A stretch of DNA of 64,000 bases from Listeria farberi (lineage in GTDB: Bacteria; Bacillota; Bacilli; Lactobacillales; Listeriaceae), in contig NZ_JAARZJ010000001.1 of NCBI RefSeq assembly GCF_014229245.1, positions 186,001-250,000 on the forward strand, written 5' to 3'. The notes under the pieces were generated by a model, which saw only the letters and a program-made list of their open reading frames with translations, ran no database searches and was not told the DNA's origin. Below are positions 9,251-18,011 of the stretch, piece after piece (within the stretch, counting starts at the first letter, position 1; every line of letters begins with the position of its first letter). Made by a program: the position numbers and the translations under genes.

Positions 9251-9569
9251 ATAGTAAGTTACGAAAATTGACAAAAAGTAGCTTATTTCACATTTTTTGT
9301 AAAAAAAATACTTGTTTAATAGTGAAAAAATTGTTATTATTTTGTTCAGTAATCTGTGTGAAATGAAAAAAATTATATGCCAGAAGTACTAAATTATACT
9401 GATTATTGGTTTTTTCTACTAAAAAAGCGGTTTAAGTGTTGTTGTATATTGCTTTTATGGTTATAATTATTTCAAAGGTATTTCATTTATTAACATCTTA
9501 TGTAACACTTCTCTGTGCCAATAATAGTGCATAGGATAATAGTAGAAAGCACTAAAGGAGGAACTTTGA
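9251..9569 (+). other. Intergenic region upstream of the LysM protein gene
   Basis: This 319-bp gap is strongly AT-rich. It has no clear terminator for recQ. It carries the promoter at 9439-9467 and a leader of about 95 nt. In Bacillus a CAAX-protease gene (ypbD) sits here; no ORF of that kind remains. Confidence 0.6.
9439..9467 (+). promoter_or_regulatory. Promoter of the LysM protein gene
   Basis: TTGTTG (9439-9444), a 17-bp spacer and a perfect TATAAT (9462-9467). This is one of the best sigma-A matches in the window. Confidence 0.7.
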
Positions 9570-10295
9570 GTGGCGAGAACAAGAAAAAGTAAACGGGAAT
9601 ATGAAGAACCGGCTGATTATGATATGAATTCTGAAGGACAAGACGAATTTAATAATGAACCGCCGATGCTATCCCGTTCTGATAGCAGAAAAGGAAAAAA
9701 GAAAACTATTTTTAGATACCCACTGCTTAATTTATTAATTGTGTTTTTCCTATTAATTCCAATCGTGATAGTAATTGTATTTGTAACAGTACAAAATATG
9801 GGATCAACTAACGAAGTGAAAACAGAAACGGAATCGACAGTTAATGTTTCCGACAACACGAAAACAAAAGAAGAAAAAGAAAAAGCTAAAAAAGCCGCAG
9901 AGGAAAAAGCTGCTGCAGACAAAAAAGCTGCAGAGGAAAAGAAAGCCGCGGAAGAAAAAGCTGCTGCTGATAAAAAAGCGCAAGAAGATGAAGCTGCTAA
10001 AGCCGCAGCCGCTAAGAAAGAACAAGAAGCTGCCGCAGAAAGAGCGGCAGAAGAAAAGGCCGCAGAAGAAAAAGCTGCTGCTGATAAAGCTGCAAAAGAA
10101 AAAGCCGCAACAGAAGCAGCACAAAAGAAAGCGGGAGGTTCTCATACAGTTAAAGCAGGGGATACTCTATATAGCATAGCGCGTTCTGCCTATGGACAAG
10201 CTGGAGCTGCTGCTGGCGTGGAAAAAATCAAACAAGCTAACGGACTTGGTGATAACAATGTTCCTGTTGGTACAGTTTTAACAATTCCGCAGTAA
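9570..10295 (+). CDS. ypbE: Membrane-anchored LysM protein with Ala/Lys/Glu-rich stalk
   Basis: A 241-residue protein in the position of Bacillus YpbE. Residues 1-50 are charged and cytoplasmic, 51-74 form one transmembrane helix, 97-190 are almost only Ala, Lys and Glu in heptad-like order (a long coiled coil or wall-spanning stalk), and 192-241 are a LysM domain (HTVKAGDTLYSIA ... VPVGTVLTIPQ) that binds peptidoglycan or chitin-like glycans. GTG is the start, 8 nt after AGGAGG. There is no signal cleavage site, so I infer type II membrane topology with LysM outside. Function beyond wall binding is unknown. Confidence 0.85.
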   Translation: MARTRKSKREYEEPADYDMNSEGQDEFNNEPPMLSRSDSRKGKKKTIFRYPLLNLLIVFFLLIPIVIVIVFVTVQNMGSTNEVKTETESTVNVSDNTKTKEEKEKAKKAAEEKAAADKKAAEEKKAAEEKAAADKKAQEDEAAKAAAAKKEQEAAAERAAEEKAAEEKAAADKAAKEKAATEAAQKKAGGSHTVKAGDTLYSIARSAYGQAGAAAGVEKIKQANGLGDNNVPVGTVLTIPQ

Positions 10296-10305
10296 TAACA
10301 ACACT

Positions 10306-10346
10306 AAATGGGTCTGGGAAACGCTTCCGAGACTCATTTGTTTGTT
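10306..10346 (+). terminator. Terminator after the LysM protein gene
   Basis: AAATGGGTCTGGG pairs with TTCCGAGACTCATTT (one mismatch, GT pairs) around a small loop, followed by GTTTGTTTT. Confidence 0.7.
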
Positions 10347-10376
10347 TTAATGGAAAAAGATAGGGGGAAATGATTT

Positions 10377-11339
10377 ATGGCAAAAGTAGCACTTATTACA
10401 ACAGGTGGCACGATTGCAAGTAAAAAAACAGCATCAGGAAAACTTGCATCAGGGGAATTATCTGGAGAAGAATTAGCTGCATTATGCCAATTACCCACAG
10501 AAATCCAAATTGATATTTATTCCACCTTTCAACTCCCTTCTATGCATATTGCACTTTCGGACCTTATTAGTTTAAAACAATTAATAGAATCTATTTTTAT
10601 GGATGAAACGTATGATGGCATTGTTGTAACACATGGTACAGATTCGCTTGAAGAAACAGCCTATTTTCTTGACCTTGCAATAACGGATACAAGACCAATT
10701 GTAGTTACTGGTTCTCAAAGAGCGCCAGAAGAACCAGGGACAGATGCCTACGTGAACATTCGCCATGCTATTTATACTGCATGTGAAGTGAATTTACGAC
10801 AAGCTGGTACAGTAGTAGTTTTTAATGAGCGTATTTTTGCCGCGCGCTATGTAAAAAAAGTGCATGCATCAAATATACAAGGGTTTAGCGCATTTGGGTT
10901 TGGATATCTTGGCATTATAGATAACGATCAAGTATTCCTTTATCAAAAGCCACTGGAACATGAGTGTTTTGATATTCGGCTTGATTTACCAGAAGTAGTA
11001 GTTATCAAATGCTATCTTGGTGCAGATAGTTTATTTATAGACGCAGCCATCGATACTGGTGTTGCAGGAATTGTCTTGGAAGGCGTAGGACGAGGACAAG
11101 TTGCTCCTAAAATGATGCCAGCAATTATTCGGGCTTTAGAAGCAAAAATTCCTGTTGTTATCACGACAAGTGCGGAAGAAGGAAATGTTTATACTACATA
11201 TGATTACGAAGGCAGTACATTTGATTTATACAATCGTGGTGTTATTTTAGGGAAAGATTATGATAGTAAAAAAGCGCGGATGAAATTAATGGTGCTATTA
11301 GCGTCCCAAGAAGAGATTAATCAAACCAATTTCAGATAA
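10377..11339 (+). CDS. ansA: L-asparaginase
   Basis: A 320-residue enzyme that hydrolyses L-asparagine to aspartate and ammonia. The N-terminal motif TTGGTIAS carries the first catalytic Thr, and VTHGTDSLEETA carries the second Thr-Asp pair (near residue 86), both hallmark asparaginase signatures. There is no signal peptide, so it is cytoplasmic. Start ATG follows AGGGGG. The gene sits 15 nt before cmk and probably forms a two-gene unit; Bacillus has an asparaginase gene (ansA) elsewhere, while Listeria carries one here. Low-level glutaminase activity cannot be excluded. Confidence 0.9.
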   Translation: MAKVALITTGGTIASKKTASGKLASGELSGEELAALCQLPTEIQIDIYSTFQLPSMHIALSDLISLKQLIESIFMDETYDGIVVTHGTDSLEETAYFLDLAITDTRPIVVTGSQRAPEEPGTDAYVNIRHAIYTACEVNLRQAGTVVVFNERIFAARYVKKVHASNIQGFSAFGFGYLGIIDNDQVFLYQKPLEHECFDIRLDLPEVVVIKCYLGADSLFIDAAIDTGVAGIVLEGVGRGQVAPKMMPAIIRALEAKIPVVITTSAEEGNVYTTYDYEGSTFDLYNRGVILGKDYDSKKARMKLMVLLASQEEINQTNFR

Positions 11340-11354
11340 AAGGAGTTTTATTTT

Positions 11355-12029
11355 ATGACTAAGAAAATATGTATCGCAATTGATGGACCAGCTGCAGCGG
11401 GTAAAAGTACAGTAGCAAAAATTGTTGCAAAAAAATTGCGTTTTGTTTATATTGATACGGGAGCTATGTACCGGGCAGTTACTTATATCGCGCTAAAAAA
11501 TAAAGTGGCTTATGAAGACGAAATGGCAATTGATTCTTTACTAAAAAAAACAGTGATCCGTTTCGAGCCAGGTGAAGTGCAACAAGTATTTATAAATGAA
11601 GAAAATGTGACGGATGTCATTCGCTCATTAGAAGTAACCAATCATGTTTCTATCGTTGCTGCACATCCAGCTATTCGAGAAGCACTTCAAGAACGCCAAC
11701 AAGTTTTTGCGACAGAAGGCGGAATTGTGATGGATGGTCGTGATATTGGGACGGCTGTGCTTCCAAATGCAGAACTTAAAATTTTCCTATTAGCCAGTGT
11801 AGAAGAACGAGCAGAACGACGTTATAAAGAAAATATGGCTAAAGGCTTTGCAGGCGATTTAAATCAATTAAAGAAAGAAATTGAAGAACGTGATCACTTA
11901 GATTATACTCGGGAACATTCTCCGCTAAAAAAAGCAGACGATGCTATTGAAGTAGATACGACATCGATGTCAATTGATGAAGTCGCAAATAAAATTCTTT
12001 CACTTGCTGAACAAAAAATCCAAAATTAA
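11355..12029 (+). CDS. cmk: Cytidylate kinase
   Basis: A 224-residue nucleoside monophosphate kinase that phosphorylates CMP and dCMP with ATP. The P-loop GPAAAGKST is at residues 11-19, the CMP-binding region includes DTGAMYRA, and [11 protein letters not shown] (near 128) and the LID segment with [10 protein letters not shown] follow. Length fits the family (about 225). It follows ansA by 15 nt and precedes the S1 gene, the usual cmk-rpsA/ypfD order. Confidence 0.96.
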   Translation: MTKKICIAIDGPAAAGKSTVAKIVAKKLRFVYIDTGAMYRAVTYIALKNKVAYEDEMAIDSLLKKTVIRFEPGEVQQVFINEENVTDVIRSLEVTNHVSIVAAHPAIREALQERQQVFATEGGIVMDGRDIGTAVLPNAELKIFLLASVEERAERRYKENMAKGFAGDLNQLKKEIEERDHLDYTREHSPLKKADDAIEVDTTSMSIDEVANKILSLAEQKIQN

Positions 12030-12032
12030 TGG

Positions 12033-12079
12033 AAAAGTGCTACATTTTCAGAACTAAATGGAAATGTAGCACTTTTTTA
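12033..12079 (+). terminator. Terminator after cmk
   Basis: AAAAGTGCTACATTT pairs perfectly with AAATGTAGCACTTTT across a 14-nt loop, followed by TTAA. A strong intrinsic terminator. Confidence 0.85.
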
Positions 12080-12388
12080 ATTTAACCGTGAAACTCTAAA
12101 CAAGGTGAGCGATTTCACGGTCTATAGGCAATTTAACCCCCTTAAAAGAGCTTGACAAATGTCTGGATTTGTAGGATGTTATAAGAGAGATTTTTTACTT
12201 TGTGAAAAGTATCTTGAAAGGATTTTCTAGCTGGAAGATAAGTTTTACTGAGGGTGTATTTGTTATTTTTCTTTATTTAATTAAAAATTGCCTATTGAGG
12301 AAAACTAGTCAAGCGGATGAAGCGAACGTGAAAAGTTGCTTCTGAATTAGAAATTCCTAAAATTCGACTAACGAATGGAGGGCTACAC
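12080..12388 (+). other. Leader region of the S1 protein gene
   Basis: This 309-bp gap has an 8-bp hairpin (CCGTGAAA at 12086-12093 with TTTCACGG at 12113-12120), a promoter-like TTGACA, and a perfect 10-bp inverted repeat whose arms (TAGGCAATTT at 12125-12134 and AAATTGCCTA at 12285-12294) are 150 nt apart. The leader from the likely start site is about 200 nt. No ORF is convincing. Confidence 0.55.
12152..12182 (+). promoter_or_regulatory. Likely promoter of the S1 protein gene
   Basis: A perfect TTGACA at 12152-12157 is followed 19 bp later by TGTTAT (12177-12182). The long spacer makes the -10 choice uncertain. Confidence 0.4.
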
Positions 12389-13534
12389 ATGTCTGAAGAT
12401 TTATTTGATGTGGAAGTTAGAAATTTTGAAGAAGGAGACAAAGTCACTGGCACAGTTACGAGTGTGGAAGATAAACAAGTTTATGTTGGTATTCCAGATA
12501 GCAAACTTGATGGTGTCGTTCCAATAAGTGAACTTTCCAATATACATGTGGAGACAGCTTCTGACGTTGTAAGCGTAGGGGACACACTTGATTTAATTGT
12601 CACTAAAGTAGAAGATGATGTACTTGTTTTATCCAAAAGAAAAGTGGATGCAGAAAAAGCATCTGATGATATTAAAGCTAAATTTGAATCTGGTGAAGTG
12701 TTCGAAGCAATTGTCAGTGATGTTGTTAAAGGCGGGTTAGTAGTTGATCTTGGAGTTCGTGCTTTTGTTCCTGCTTCTTTAGTAGAAGATCATTTTGTGG
12801 AAGATTTTGCAGATTATAAAGGTACAACCCTTACTTTCAAAGTAGTAGAATTTGAACCAGAAAACAATCGAGTAATTTTAAGTCACCGTGCTGTGGTGGA
12901 AAATGAAAAAGCTAGTCAAAAGCAAGCCCTTTTAAATGAAATCAAAGAAGGCGATGTAATCGAAGGTACTGTTCAGCGCTTAGCTAACTTTGGTGCTTTC
13001 GTGGATATCGGCGGAGTAGATGGACTAGTTCATATTTCACAAATTTCTTATAAACATATAGCTACACCGCAAGAAGCACTAGAAGAAGGACAAAAAGTGA
13101 AAGTGAAAGTTATCGGGATTGACCCTGAAAATGAACGTATTTCTCTTTCTATTAAAGCAACTTTACCAGGACCTTGGGATGGTATTTCTGAAAAAGCGCC
13201 AGTTGGTTCTGTTTTAGAAGGAAAAGTAGTTCGTTTAGTCACTTTTGGAGCTTTTGTGGAAATTTTCCCTGGGGTAGAAGGTTTGGTTCATATTTCACAA
13301 ATCTCCCACGAACATATTGGAACACCTCAAGAAGTCCTTTCAGAAGGTCAAACAGTAGAAGTAAAAGTATTAGAAGTAAATGAAGCTGATAAACGTTTAT
13401 CTTTAAGTATTAAAGAATTGCAAGATGCTCCAGTTGAAGAAGCTGATTATGAACTTCCAGAAGAAAATACTGGATTCCAAATGAGCGATTTAATTGGTGA
13501 TAAACTAAAAGGTCTTCAAAACGACGAAAAATAA
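12389..13534 (+). CDS. rpsA: S1 RNA-binding domain protein (ribosomal protein S1 homologue)
   Basis: A 381-residue protein with four S1 OB-fold repeats beginning near residues 15, 101, 188 and 272 (GDKVTGTV, GEVFEAIV, GDVIEGTV, GSVLEGKV), each closing with the RISLSIK/RVILSHR type strand. It matches Bacillus YpfD (382 residues). The third and fourth domains are best conserved (FGAFVDIGGVDGLVHISQIS). It binds single-stranded RNA; in low-GC Gram-positives it is shorter than E. coli S1 and may not be a stable ribosomal subunit. Start ATG follows GGAGGG. It has its own long leader, suggesting separate control from cmk. Confidence 0.92.
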   Translation: MSEDLFDVEVRNFEEGDKVTGTVTSVEDKQVYVGIPDSKLDGVVPISELSNIHVETASDVVSVGDTLDLIVTKVEDDVLVLSKRKVDAEKASDDIKAKFESGEVFEAIVSDVVKGGLVVDLGVRAFVPASLVEDHFVEDFADYKGTTLTFKVVEFEPENNRVILSHRAVVENEKASQKQALLNEIKEGDVIEGTVQRLANFGAFVDIGGVDGLVHISQISYKHIATPQEALEEGQKVKVKVIGIDPENERISLSIKATLPGPWDGISEKAPVGSVLEGKVVRLVTFGAFVEIFPGVEGLVHISQISHEHIGTPQEVLSEGQTVEVKVLEVNEADKRLSLSIKELQDAPVEEADYELPEENTGFQMSDLIGDKLKGLQNDEK

Positions 13535-13543
13535 TTGTTTAGA

Positions 13544-13587
13544 AAAGAGTCTAGGGAGACTGTTCCCATAGGCTCTTTTTATTTTTG
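13544..13587 (+). terminator. Terminator after the S1 gene
   Basis: AAAGAGTCTAGGGA pairs with TCCCATAGGCTCTTT with two interruptions, followed by TTATTTTTG. Confidence 0.7.
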
Positions 13588-13602
13588 TAATCGAACTTTT
13601 CA

Positions 13603-13631
13603 TTGCCAGTAAGCTGTTTTACTGATAAACT
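13603..13631 (+). promoter_or_regulatory. Promoter of der
   Basis: TTGCCA (13603-13608), 17 bp, TAAACT (13626-13631). The spacer holds a small palindrome (CAGTAA ... TTTACTG). Confidence 0.45.
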
Positions 13632-13677
13632 AAAGAAAGTTTGATAAATAGGATTCGAGAAAAAAGAAGGTGAAATA

Positions 13678-14988
13678 ATGGCAAAACCAGTTGTAGCGAT
13701 TGTCGGACGTCCAAACGTTGGCAAATCGACTATTTTTAACAGAATCGTTGGTGAACGTGTTTCCATAGTGGAAGATGTTCCCGGTGTGACACGTGACCGC
13801 ATATATAATTCAGCGGAATGGCTTGGAAAAGAATTTAACATTATTGATACAGGTGGTATTGATCTTTCCGATGAACCATTTTTAGAGCAAATTCGGGCAC
13901 AAGCGGAAATCGCAATTGATGAAGCGGACGTAATTATTTTTATTACCAATGGTCGTGAAGGAGTTACCGATGCAGACGAACAAGTAGCAAAAATTCTTTA
14001 CCGGTCTAATAAACCAATTGTTTTAGCGATTAATAAAGTAGATAACCCAGAAATGCGAGATCAAATTTATGACTTTTATTCTCTTGGTTTTGGTGAGCCA
14101 TATCCAATTTCTGGTTCACATGGACTAGGACTTGGCGATATGCTTGATGCTGTTCGTGCTCATTTTCCAAAAGAAGAAGAGGAAGAATATCCAGATGAAA
14201 CAGTGAAATTTAGTTTGATTGGTCGACCAAATGTTGGTAAATCCTCTATTCTAAATGCACTTCTTGGAGAAGACCGTGTCATTGTTTCAGATATTGCGGG
14301 CACAACTCGTGATGCAATTGATACAACTTATACATTTGATGGTCAAGATTATGTCATGATTGATACGGCCGGTATGAGAAAACGTGGGAAAGTGTATGAA
14401 AGCACAGAGAAATATAGTGTTTTACGTGCAATGAGAGCAATTGAACGCTCCGATGTTGTTCTTGTGGTTATCAATGCAGAAGAAGGTATTCGTGAGCAAG
14501 ATAAACGAATCGCTGGATATGCACATGATGCTGGACGTGCAATTATTATTGTTGTAAACAAATGGGATGCCATTAACAAAGATGAAAAAACAATCAATGT
14601 ATGGACAGAAGATATTCGGGAGCAGTTCCAATTCTTAAGCTATGCACCAATTGTTTTTGTATCTGCTAAAACAAAACAACGCTTAAACAATCTATTCCCA
14701 CTCATTAACCAAGTAAGCGATAACCATTCACTGCGTGTACAATCCAGTATGCTAAATGATGTTATTAGTGATGCTGTTGCAATGAACCCATCACCAATGG
14801 ATAAAGGTAAACGACTTAAAATCTTCTATACAACACAAGTGGCTGTTAAACCACCAACATTTGTTGTATTTGTAAATGATCCAGAACTAATGCATTTCTC
14901 TTATGAACGTTTCTTAGAAAACCGGATTAGAGAAGCATTTCCGTTTGATGGTACGCCGATTCGAGTAATTGCTCGTAAGCGGAAGTAA
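13678..14988 (+). CDS. der: Ribosome assembly GTPase Der (EngA)
   Basis: A 436-residue essential GTPase acting in 50S subunit maturation. Two GTPase domains lie in tandem: the first P-loop GRPNVGKST near residue 9, with DTGG and NKVD; the second GRPNVGKSS near residue 181, with DTAGM and NKWD near 295. A C-terminal KH-like domain (about 355-436) ends in RKRK. Length is the family norm. The gene precedes gpsA by 22 nt, the same order as in Bacillus. Confidence 0.97.
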   Translation: MAKPVVAIVGRPNVGKSTIFNRIVGERVSIVEDVPGVTRDRIYNSAEWLGKEFNIIDTGGIDLSDEPFLEQIRAQAEIAIDEADVIIFITNGREGVTDADEQVAKILYRSNKPIVLAINKVDNPEMRDQIYDFYSLGFGEPYPISGSHGLGLGDMLDAVRAHFPKEEEEEYPDETVKFSLIGRPNVGKSSILNALLGEDRVIVSDIAGTTRDAIDTTYTFDGQDYVMIDTAGMRKRGKVYESTEKYSVLRAMRAIERSDVVLVVINAEEGIREQDKRIAGYAHDAGRAIIIVVNKWDAINKDEKTINVWTEDIREQFQFLSYAPIVFVSAKTKQRLNNLFPLINQVSDNHSLRVQSSMLNDVISDAVAMNPSPMDKGKRLKIFYTTQVAVKPPTFVVFVNDPELMHFSYERFLENRIREAFPFDGTPIRVIARKRK

Positions 14989-15010
14989 AGTTTTCAGGAG
15001 GGGAAATACA

Positions 15011-16027
15011 ATGACACAGAAAAAAGTAGCTATTCTTGGCGCTGGAAGTTGGGGAACAGGTCTTGCGCTTGTCCTAGCTGATAATAATCATCAACCTGTT
15101 ATTTGGGGAAACTTAGATAAAATTGTGAATGAAATTAACGAATCGCACACGAATAGTCACTATTTGCCAGATATTATTTTACCAACTGAGGTAAAAGCGA
15201 CATTATCACTTGATGAAGCTATTGATGGTGCTGAAATTGTCGTAATTGCTATTCCAACAAATGCAATGCGTATCGTTTGTAAACAATTGAATGAAGCATT
15301 AAAAGAACCAACTATTTTAGTGCATGTAAGTAAAGGTATTGAACCAGAAACGAACCTTCGAATGTCGGAAGTGATTGAAGAGGAAATAGATGCTGCAAAA
15401 CGTAAAGCACTTGTAGTTCTTTCAGGTCCTAGTCACGCAGAAGAAGTAGCTCTTCGTCACCCAACGACGCTTTGTGCTAGCTGTAAAGATTTGAAAGCGG
15501 CAGAAATCGTGCAAGATCGTTTTATTAATAACAATTTACGTATTTATACGAATGATGATGTAATTGGGGCAGAAATTGGTGGGGCGCTTAAAAATATTAT
15601 CGCACTTGGCGCAGGGATTTCTGATGGCCTTGGATACGGCGATAATGCTAAAGCGGCACTAATGACGCGCGGAATGGCAGAAATCACTCGTCTCGGTGTT
15701 GCTGTGGGCTCTAATCCACAAACCTTTTACGGGCTAACTGGTATTGGTGACTTAATCGTTACTTGTACAAGTGTGCATTCACGTAATTGGCGAGCTGGAA
15801 ACATGCTCGGTAAAGGCGAGAATCTAGATGAAGTTTTAGAAAAAATGGGTATGGTCGTTGAAGGTGTTCGAACAGCCAAAGCAGTACATGGCTGGGCAAA
15901 AAAACTAGATATTGACATGCCGATTACCGAATCGATTTATGCGATTTTATTTGAAAATAAAGATGCTCGTGAAGCCGTTGATTTATTAATGGGTCGTAAA
16001 AAGAAAATCGAAAAAGAATCATTTTAG
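15011..16027 (+). CDS. gpsA: Glycerol-3-phosphate dehydrogenase [NAD(P)+]
   Basis: A 338-residue enzyme that reduces dihydroxyacetone phosphate to sn-glycerol-3-phosphate for phospholipid synthesis. The N-terminal Rossmann motif is [10 protein letters not shown] (residues 9-18), the catalytic lysine region is [13 protein letters not shown], and SGPSHAEEV is conserved. The ATG at 15011 is chosen because CAGGAGGGG precedes it; an upstream in-frame start would lie within der. In Bacillus spoIVA follows; here it is a phosphatase gene. Confidence 0.96.
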   Translation: MTQKKVAILGAGSWGTGLALVLADNNHQPVIWGNLDKIVNEINESHTNSHYLPDIILPTEVKATLSLDEAIDGAEIVVIAIPTNAMRIVCKQLNEALKEPTILVHVSKGIEPETNLRMSEVIEEEIDAAKRKALVVLSGPSHAEEVALRHPTTLCASCKDLKAAEIVQDRFINNNLRIYTNDDVIGAEIGGALKNIIALGAGISDGLGYGDNAKAALMTRGMAEITRLGVAVGSNPQTFYGLTGIGDLIVTCTSVHSRNWRAGNMLGKGENLDEVLEKMGMVVEGVRTAKAVHGWAKKLDIDMPITESIYAILFENKDAREAVDLLMGRKKKIEKESF

Positions 16028-16033
16028 TAGAAG

Positions 16034-16073
16034 GAACCAAGGTAAGCTATTCGCTTATTTTGGTTCTTTTTTT
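16034..16073 (+). terminator. Terminator after gpsA
   Basis: GAACCAAGGTAAGC pairs with GCTTATTTTGGTTC using two GT pairs, loop TATTC, followed by a run of seven T. Confidence 0.8.
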
Positions 16074-16081
16074 ATGAACTA

Positions 16082-16090
16082 TGCTAAAAT
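16082..16090 (+). promoter_or_regulatory. Extended -10 promoter of the phosphatase gene
   Basis: TGCTAAAAT gives TGnTAAAAT. It lies just after the gpsA terminator and about 40 nt before the ATG at 16129. The -35 is weak. Confidence 0.4.
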
Positions 16091-16128
16091 GAAGTGGAAG
16101 AATTAAATTCGAAAAAGTAGGTGGAGAT

Positions 16129-17109
16129 ATGGAAGTTACTCGTACAGATAAAGCTGTCACATTGATATGGGAAAAAGAAGAAGTCAGCGAAGGGACTTTA
16201 GTTTTTGTAAGTAGTAGTCCTATACTTGAAGCAAATAGTGAACCTGTTTTTGAAGTGTTCAGTACCACCAATCATTATACTGTTGAAACAAAAGACGTTC
16301 CAATTTATTTCATTTTACAGACCCCAACTGGAGATAAAAGAGTTATTACTGAACGGATATTACCACTCGAAAGCGTCTTTAACTTCCGAGATATGGGCGG
16401 TTATGAAACGAAACAAGGAAAACATGTAAAGTGGGGTAAATTATATCGTTCTTCCAATTTAGTAAATATAAACCAAGCAGATGCTATATTGCTCCAAAAA
16501 TTACATATTAAATGGATTTGTGATTTGCGAAGTAGCTCTGAAGTAAAGGCACAACCGACCCCGGAAATAGAAGGAGTTCTTAATAAGCATATTCCTATTG
16601 GTACAGCAAAAAATGAAAAAACGACGCTTCCTGTATCAGAAGACAAAGCGATTTATGAACCTTTAATGGGGGAAAGCTATCGTGTTTTTGTACAATCGGT
16701 AGACGGTTTTAAAGAAATTTTTAGCGAAATTTTAACAGATGCTAAAGCAGGTTTGCCATTTGTTTTTCATTGCACCGCTGGAAAAGACCGTACAGGGGTC
16801 TTAGCCGCACTTTTATTAACGTTACTAGATGTACCGGAAAAAACGATTTTTGACGATTATGCAATCACTAATCGTTATCAGGATAACATTCTACAAGAAA
16901 TGGGTGGGATTGTCTCGCTTTTTTCGAATGGAAATGAAAAAATCGATTTAGAAGCTTTTCGACCGATGGCAGAAGCCCGTCCCGAATATTTGGAAATAGC
17001 CTTTGACGAAATGAAAAAACAATTTGGTTCGGTTGATAACTATTTGGAAAAAGGAATCGGAATAACTGCAAAAGAAAAAGCCTTAATCCAACAACAATTG
17101 TTAGAATAA
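16129..17109 (+). CDS. Tyrosine/lipid phosphatase of the MptpB-like family
   Basis: A 326-residue phosphatase. The active-site loop HCTAGKDRTG (near residue 220) fits the HCxxGxxRT signature, with the Lys and Asp pattern seen in MptpB-like and Listeria LipA-type enzymes, which act on phosphotyrosine and often phosphoinositides. The first 80 residues form a beta-rich N-terminal module, and NFRDMGGY marks the entry to the catalytic domain. There is no signal peptide, so a cytoplasmic location is expected unless exported by another route. It occupies the place of spoIVA in the Bacillus order. Substrate is inferred from family only. Confidence 0.85.
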   Translation: MEVTRTDKAVTLIWEKEEVSEGTLVFVSSSPILEANSEPVFEVFSTTNHYTVETKDVPIYFILQTPTGDKRVITERILPLESVFNFRDMGGYETKQGKHVKWGKLYRSSNLVNINQADAILLQKLHIKWICDLRSSSEVKAQPTPEIEGVLNKHIPIGTAKNEKTTLPVSEDKAIYEPLMGESYRVFVQSVDGFKEIFSEILTDAKAGLPFVFHCTAGKDRTGVLAALLLTLLDVPEKTIFDDYAITNRYQDNILQEMGGIVSLFSNGNEKIDLEAFRPMAEARPEYLEIAFDEMKKQFGSVDNYLEKGIGITAKEKALIQQQLLE

Positions 17110-17522
17110 AACTAGGCTCAGAAACCTAGAGTTGTCAGGTAATGGCTCTGAATTTGCTTCTATTTTTATGAAAAAAGAACTATTTTAGCTAATTATGGTG
17201 GTATCGCTTGCTATTCTAAGGTTTCCAAGTTAGTATTATGGTTAACAGGTTGATACTATCACGTTTTCAAGCCACTAGAGCAAAAATATATGATTGAAAA
17301 TGTTAAGAAACAGTGTCAGTTTGGCATTATTCCTTGCAGTTGCTGGGATTATGTGATAATCTTTTATCAGAATTACTGTTAAGGCTTGTAGTTAAGCCAT
17401 TTCAGTCATGATTCTCCTTAGATTTCCAAAAATTAATTTTATTTTTGGGAAAAAAGAGAAATACAGGTACCATCTTATACCTGCTTATTTTGTAGTATTC
17501 TGTGAAGGAGGTGAAAAACACA
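17110..17522 (+). other. Long intergenic region upstream of hup
   Basis: This gap of 413 bp has no ORF that I trust. It carries several short hairpins: CTAGG/CCTAG right after the phosphatase gene, TGATAA/TTATCA near 17354-17368, GGCTT/AAGCC near 17383-17398, CCAAAAAT/ATTTTTGG near 17426-17450, and AGGTA/TACCT near 17466-17482. A possible promoter is TTGCAG followed by 17 bp and TAATCT near 17335-17362. A structured hup leader or a small RNA is possible; I see no known riboswitch fold. Confidence 0.4.
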
Positions 17523-17798
17523 ATGGCAAATAAAACTGATTTAGTAAACAGTGTTGCTGAATTAGCTGATCTTTCTAAAAAAGACGCAGCGAAAGCAGTT
17601 GAAGCTGTATTCGAAACTATTCAAACTTCTTTATCTAAAGGTGAAAAAGTTCAATTAATCGGATTTGGTAACTTTGAAGTACGTGAACGTGCTGCCCGTA
17701 AAGGCCGTAACCCTCGTACGAAAGAAGAAATCGACATCCCTGCAAGTAAAGTACCAGCATTCAAACCTGGTAAAGCGCTTAAAGAAGCTGTTAAATAA
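17523..17798 (+). CDS. hup: DNA-binding protein HU
   Basis: A 91-residue histone-like protein that bends and compacts DNA. It begins [14 protein letters not shown] and carries the family signature [18 protein letters not shown] in the DNA-binding arm (residues 46-63). ATG at 17523 follows AAGGAGGTG; the longer in-frame start would place the Shine-Dalgarno sequence inside the coding region. A long structured leader precedes it and a terminator follows, so it is a single-gene unit. Confidence 0.97.
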   Translation: MANKTDLVNSVAELADLSKKDAAKAVEAVFETIQTSLSKGEKVQLIGFGNFEVRERAARKGRNPRTKEEIDIPASKVPAFKPGKALKEAVK

Positions 17799-17824
17799 GT
17801 TACATAGACTTTTTAAGCACTAAC

Positions 17825-17871
17825 TCTAGTCTAGCCTTAATTTTATAATTAAGCTAGGCTAGTTTTTTTTT
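17825..17871 (+). terminator. Terminator after hup
   Basis: CTAGTCTAGCCTTAATT pairs with AATTAAGCTAGGCTAG with minor mismatches, followed by nine T. Confidence 0.85.
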
Positions 17872-17961
17872 GGTTATTTAAGGATGAAATAGGGAATAAA
17901 ATAGTAAATCACTATTATTATCTCTTATTTAAGCAAATTAAATTTACCTTGAAGTTCGGCT

Positions 17962-17996
17962 GTGTTAAGATATACAAGGTATATAATGCTAAAAAG
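17962..17996 (+). promoter_or_regulatory. folE promoter region with element shared with aroC
   Basis: GTGTTAAGATAT (17962-17973) is followed by ACAAGGTATATAAT. TATAAT lies at 17983-17988. The same 12-mer occurs at 21699-21710 upstream of aroC, also close to a TATA-rich -10-like sequence. Confidence 0.4.
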
Positions 17997-18011
17997 ATAG
18001 GGGAATTAAGG

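Noticed and set aside
9804-10179. Long open frames on both strands inside the LysM protein gene
   Set aside because: They arise from the repetitive Ala/Lys/Glu codons; their translations are low-complexity (Phe/Cys or Lys only) and they lack ribosome-binding sites.
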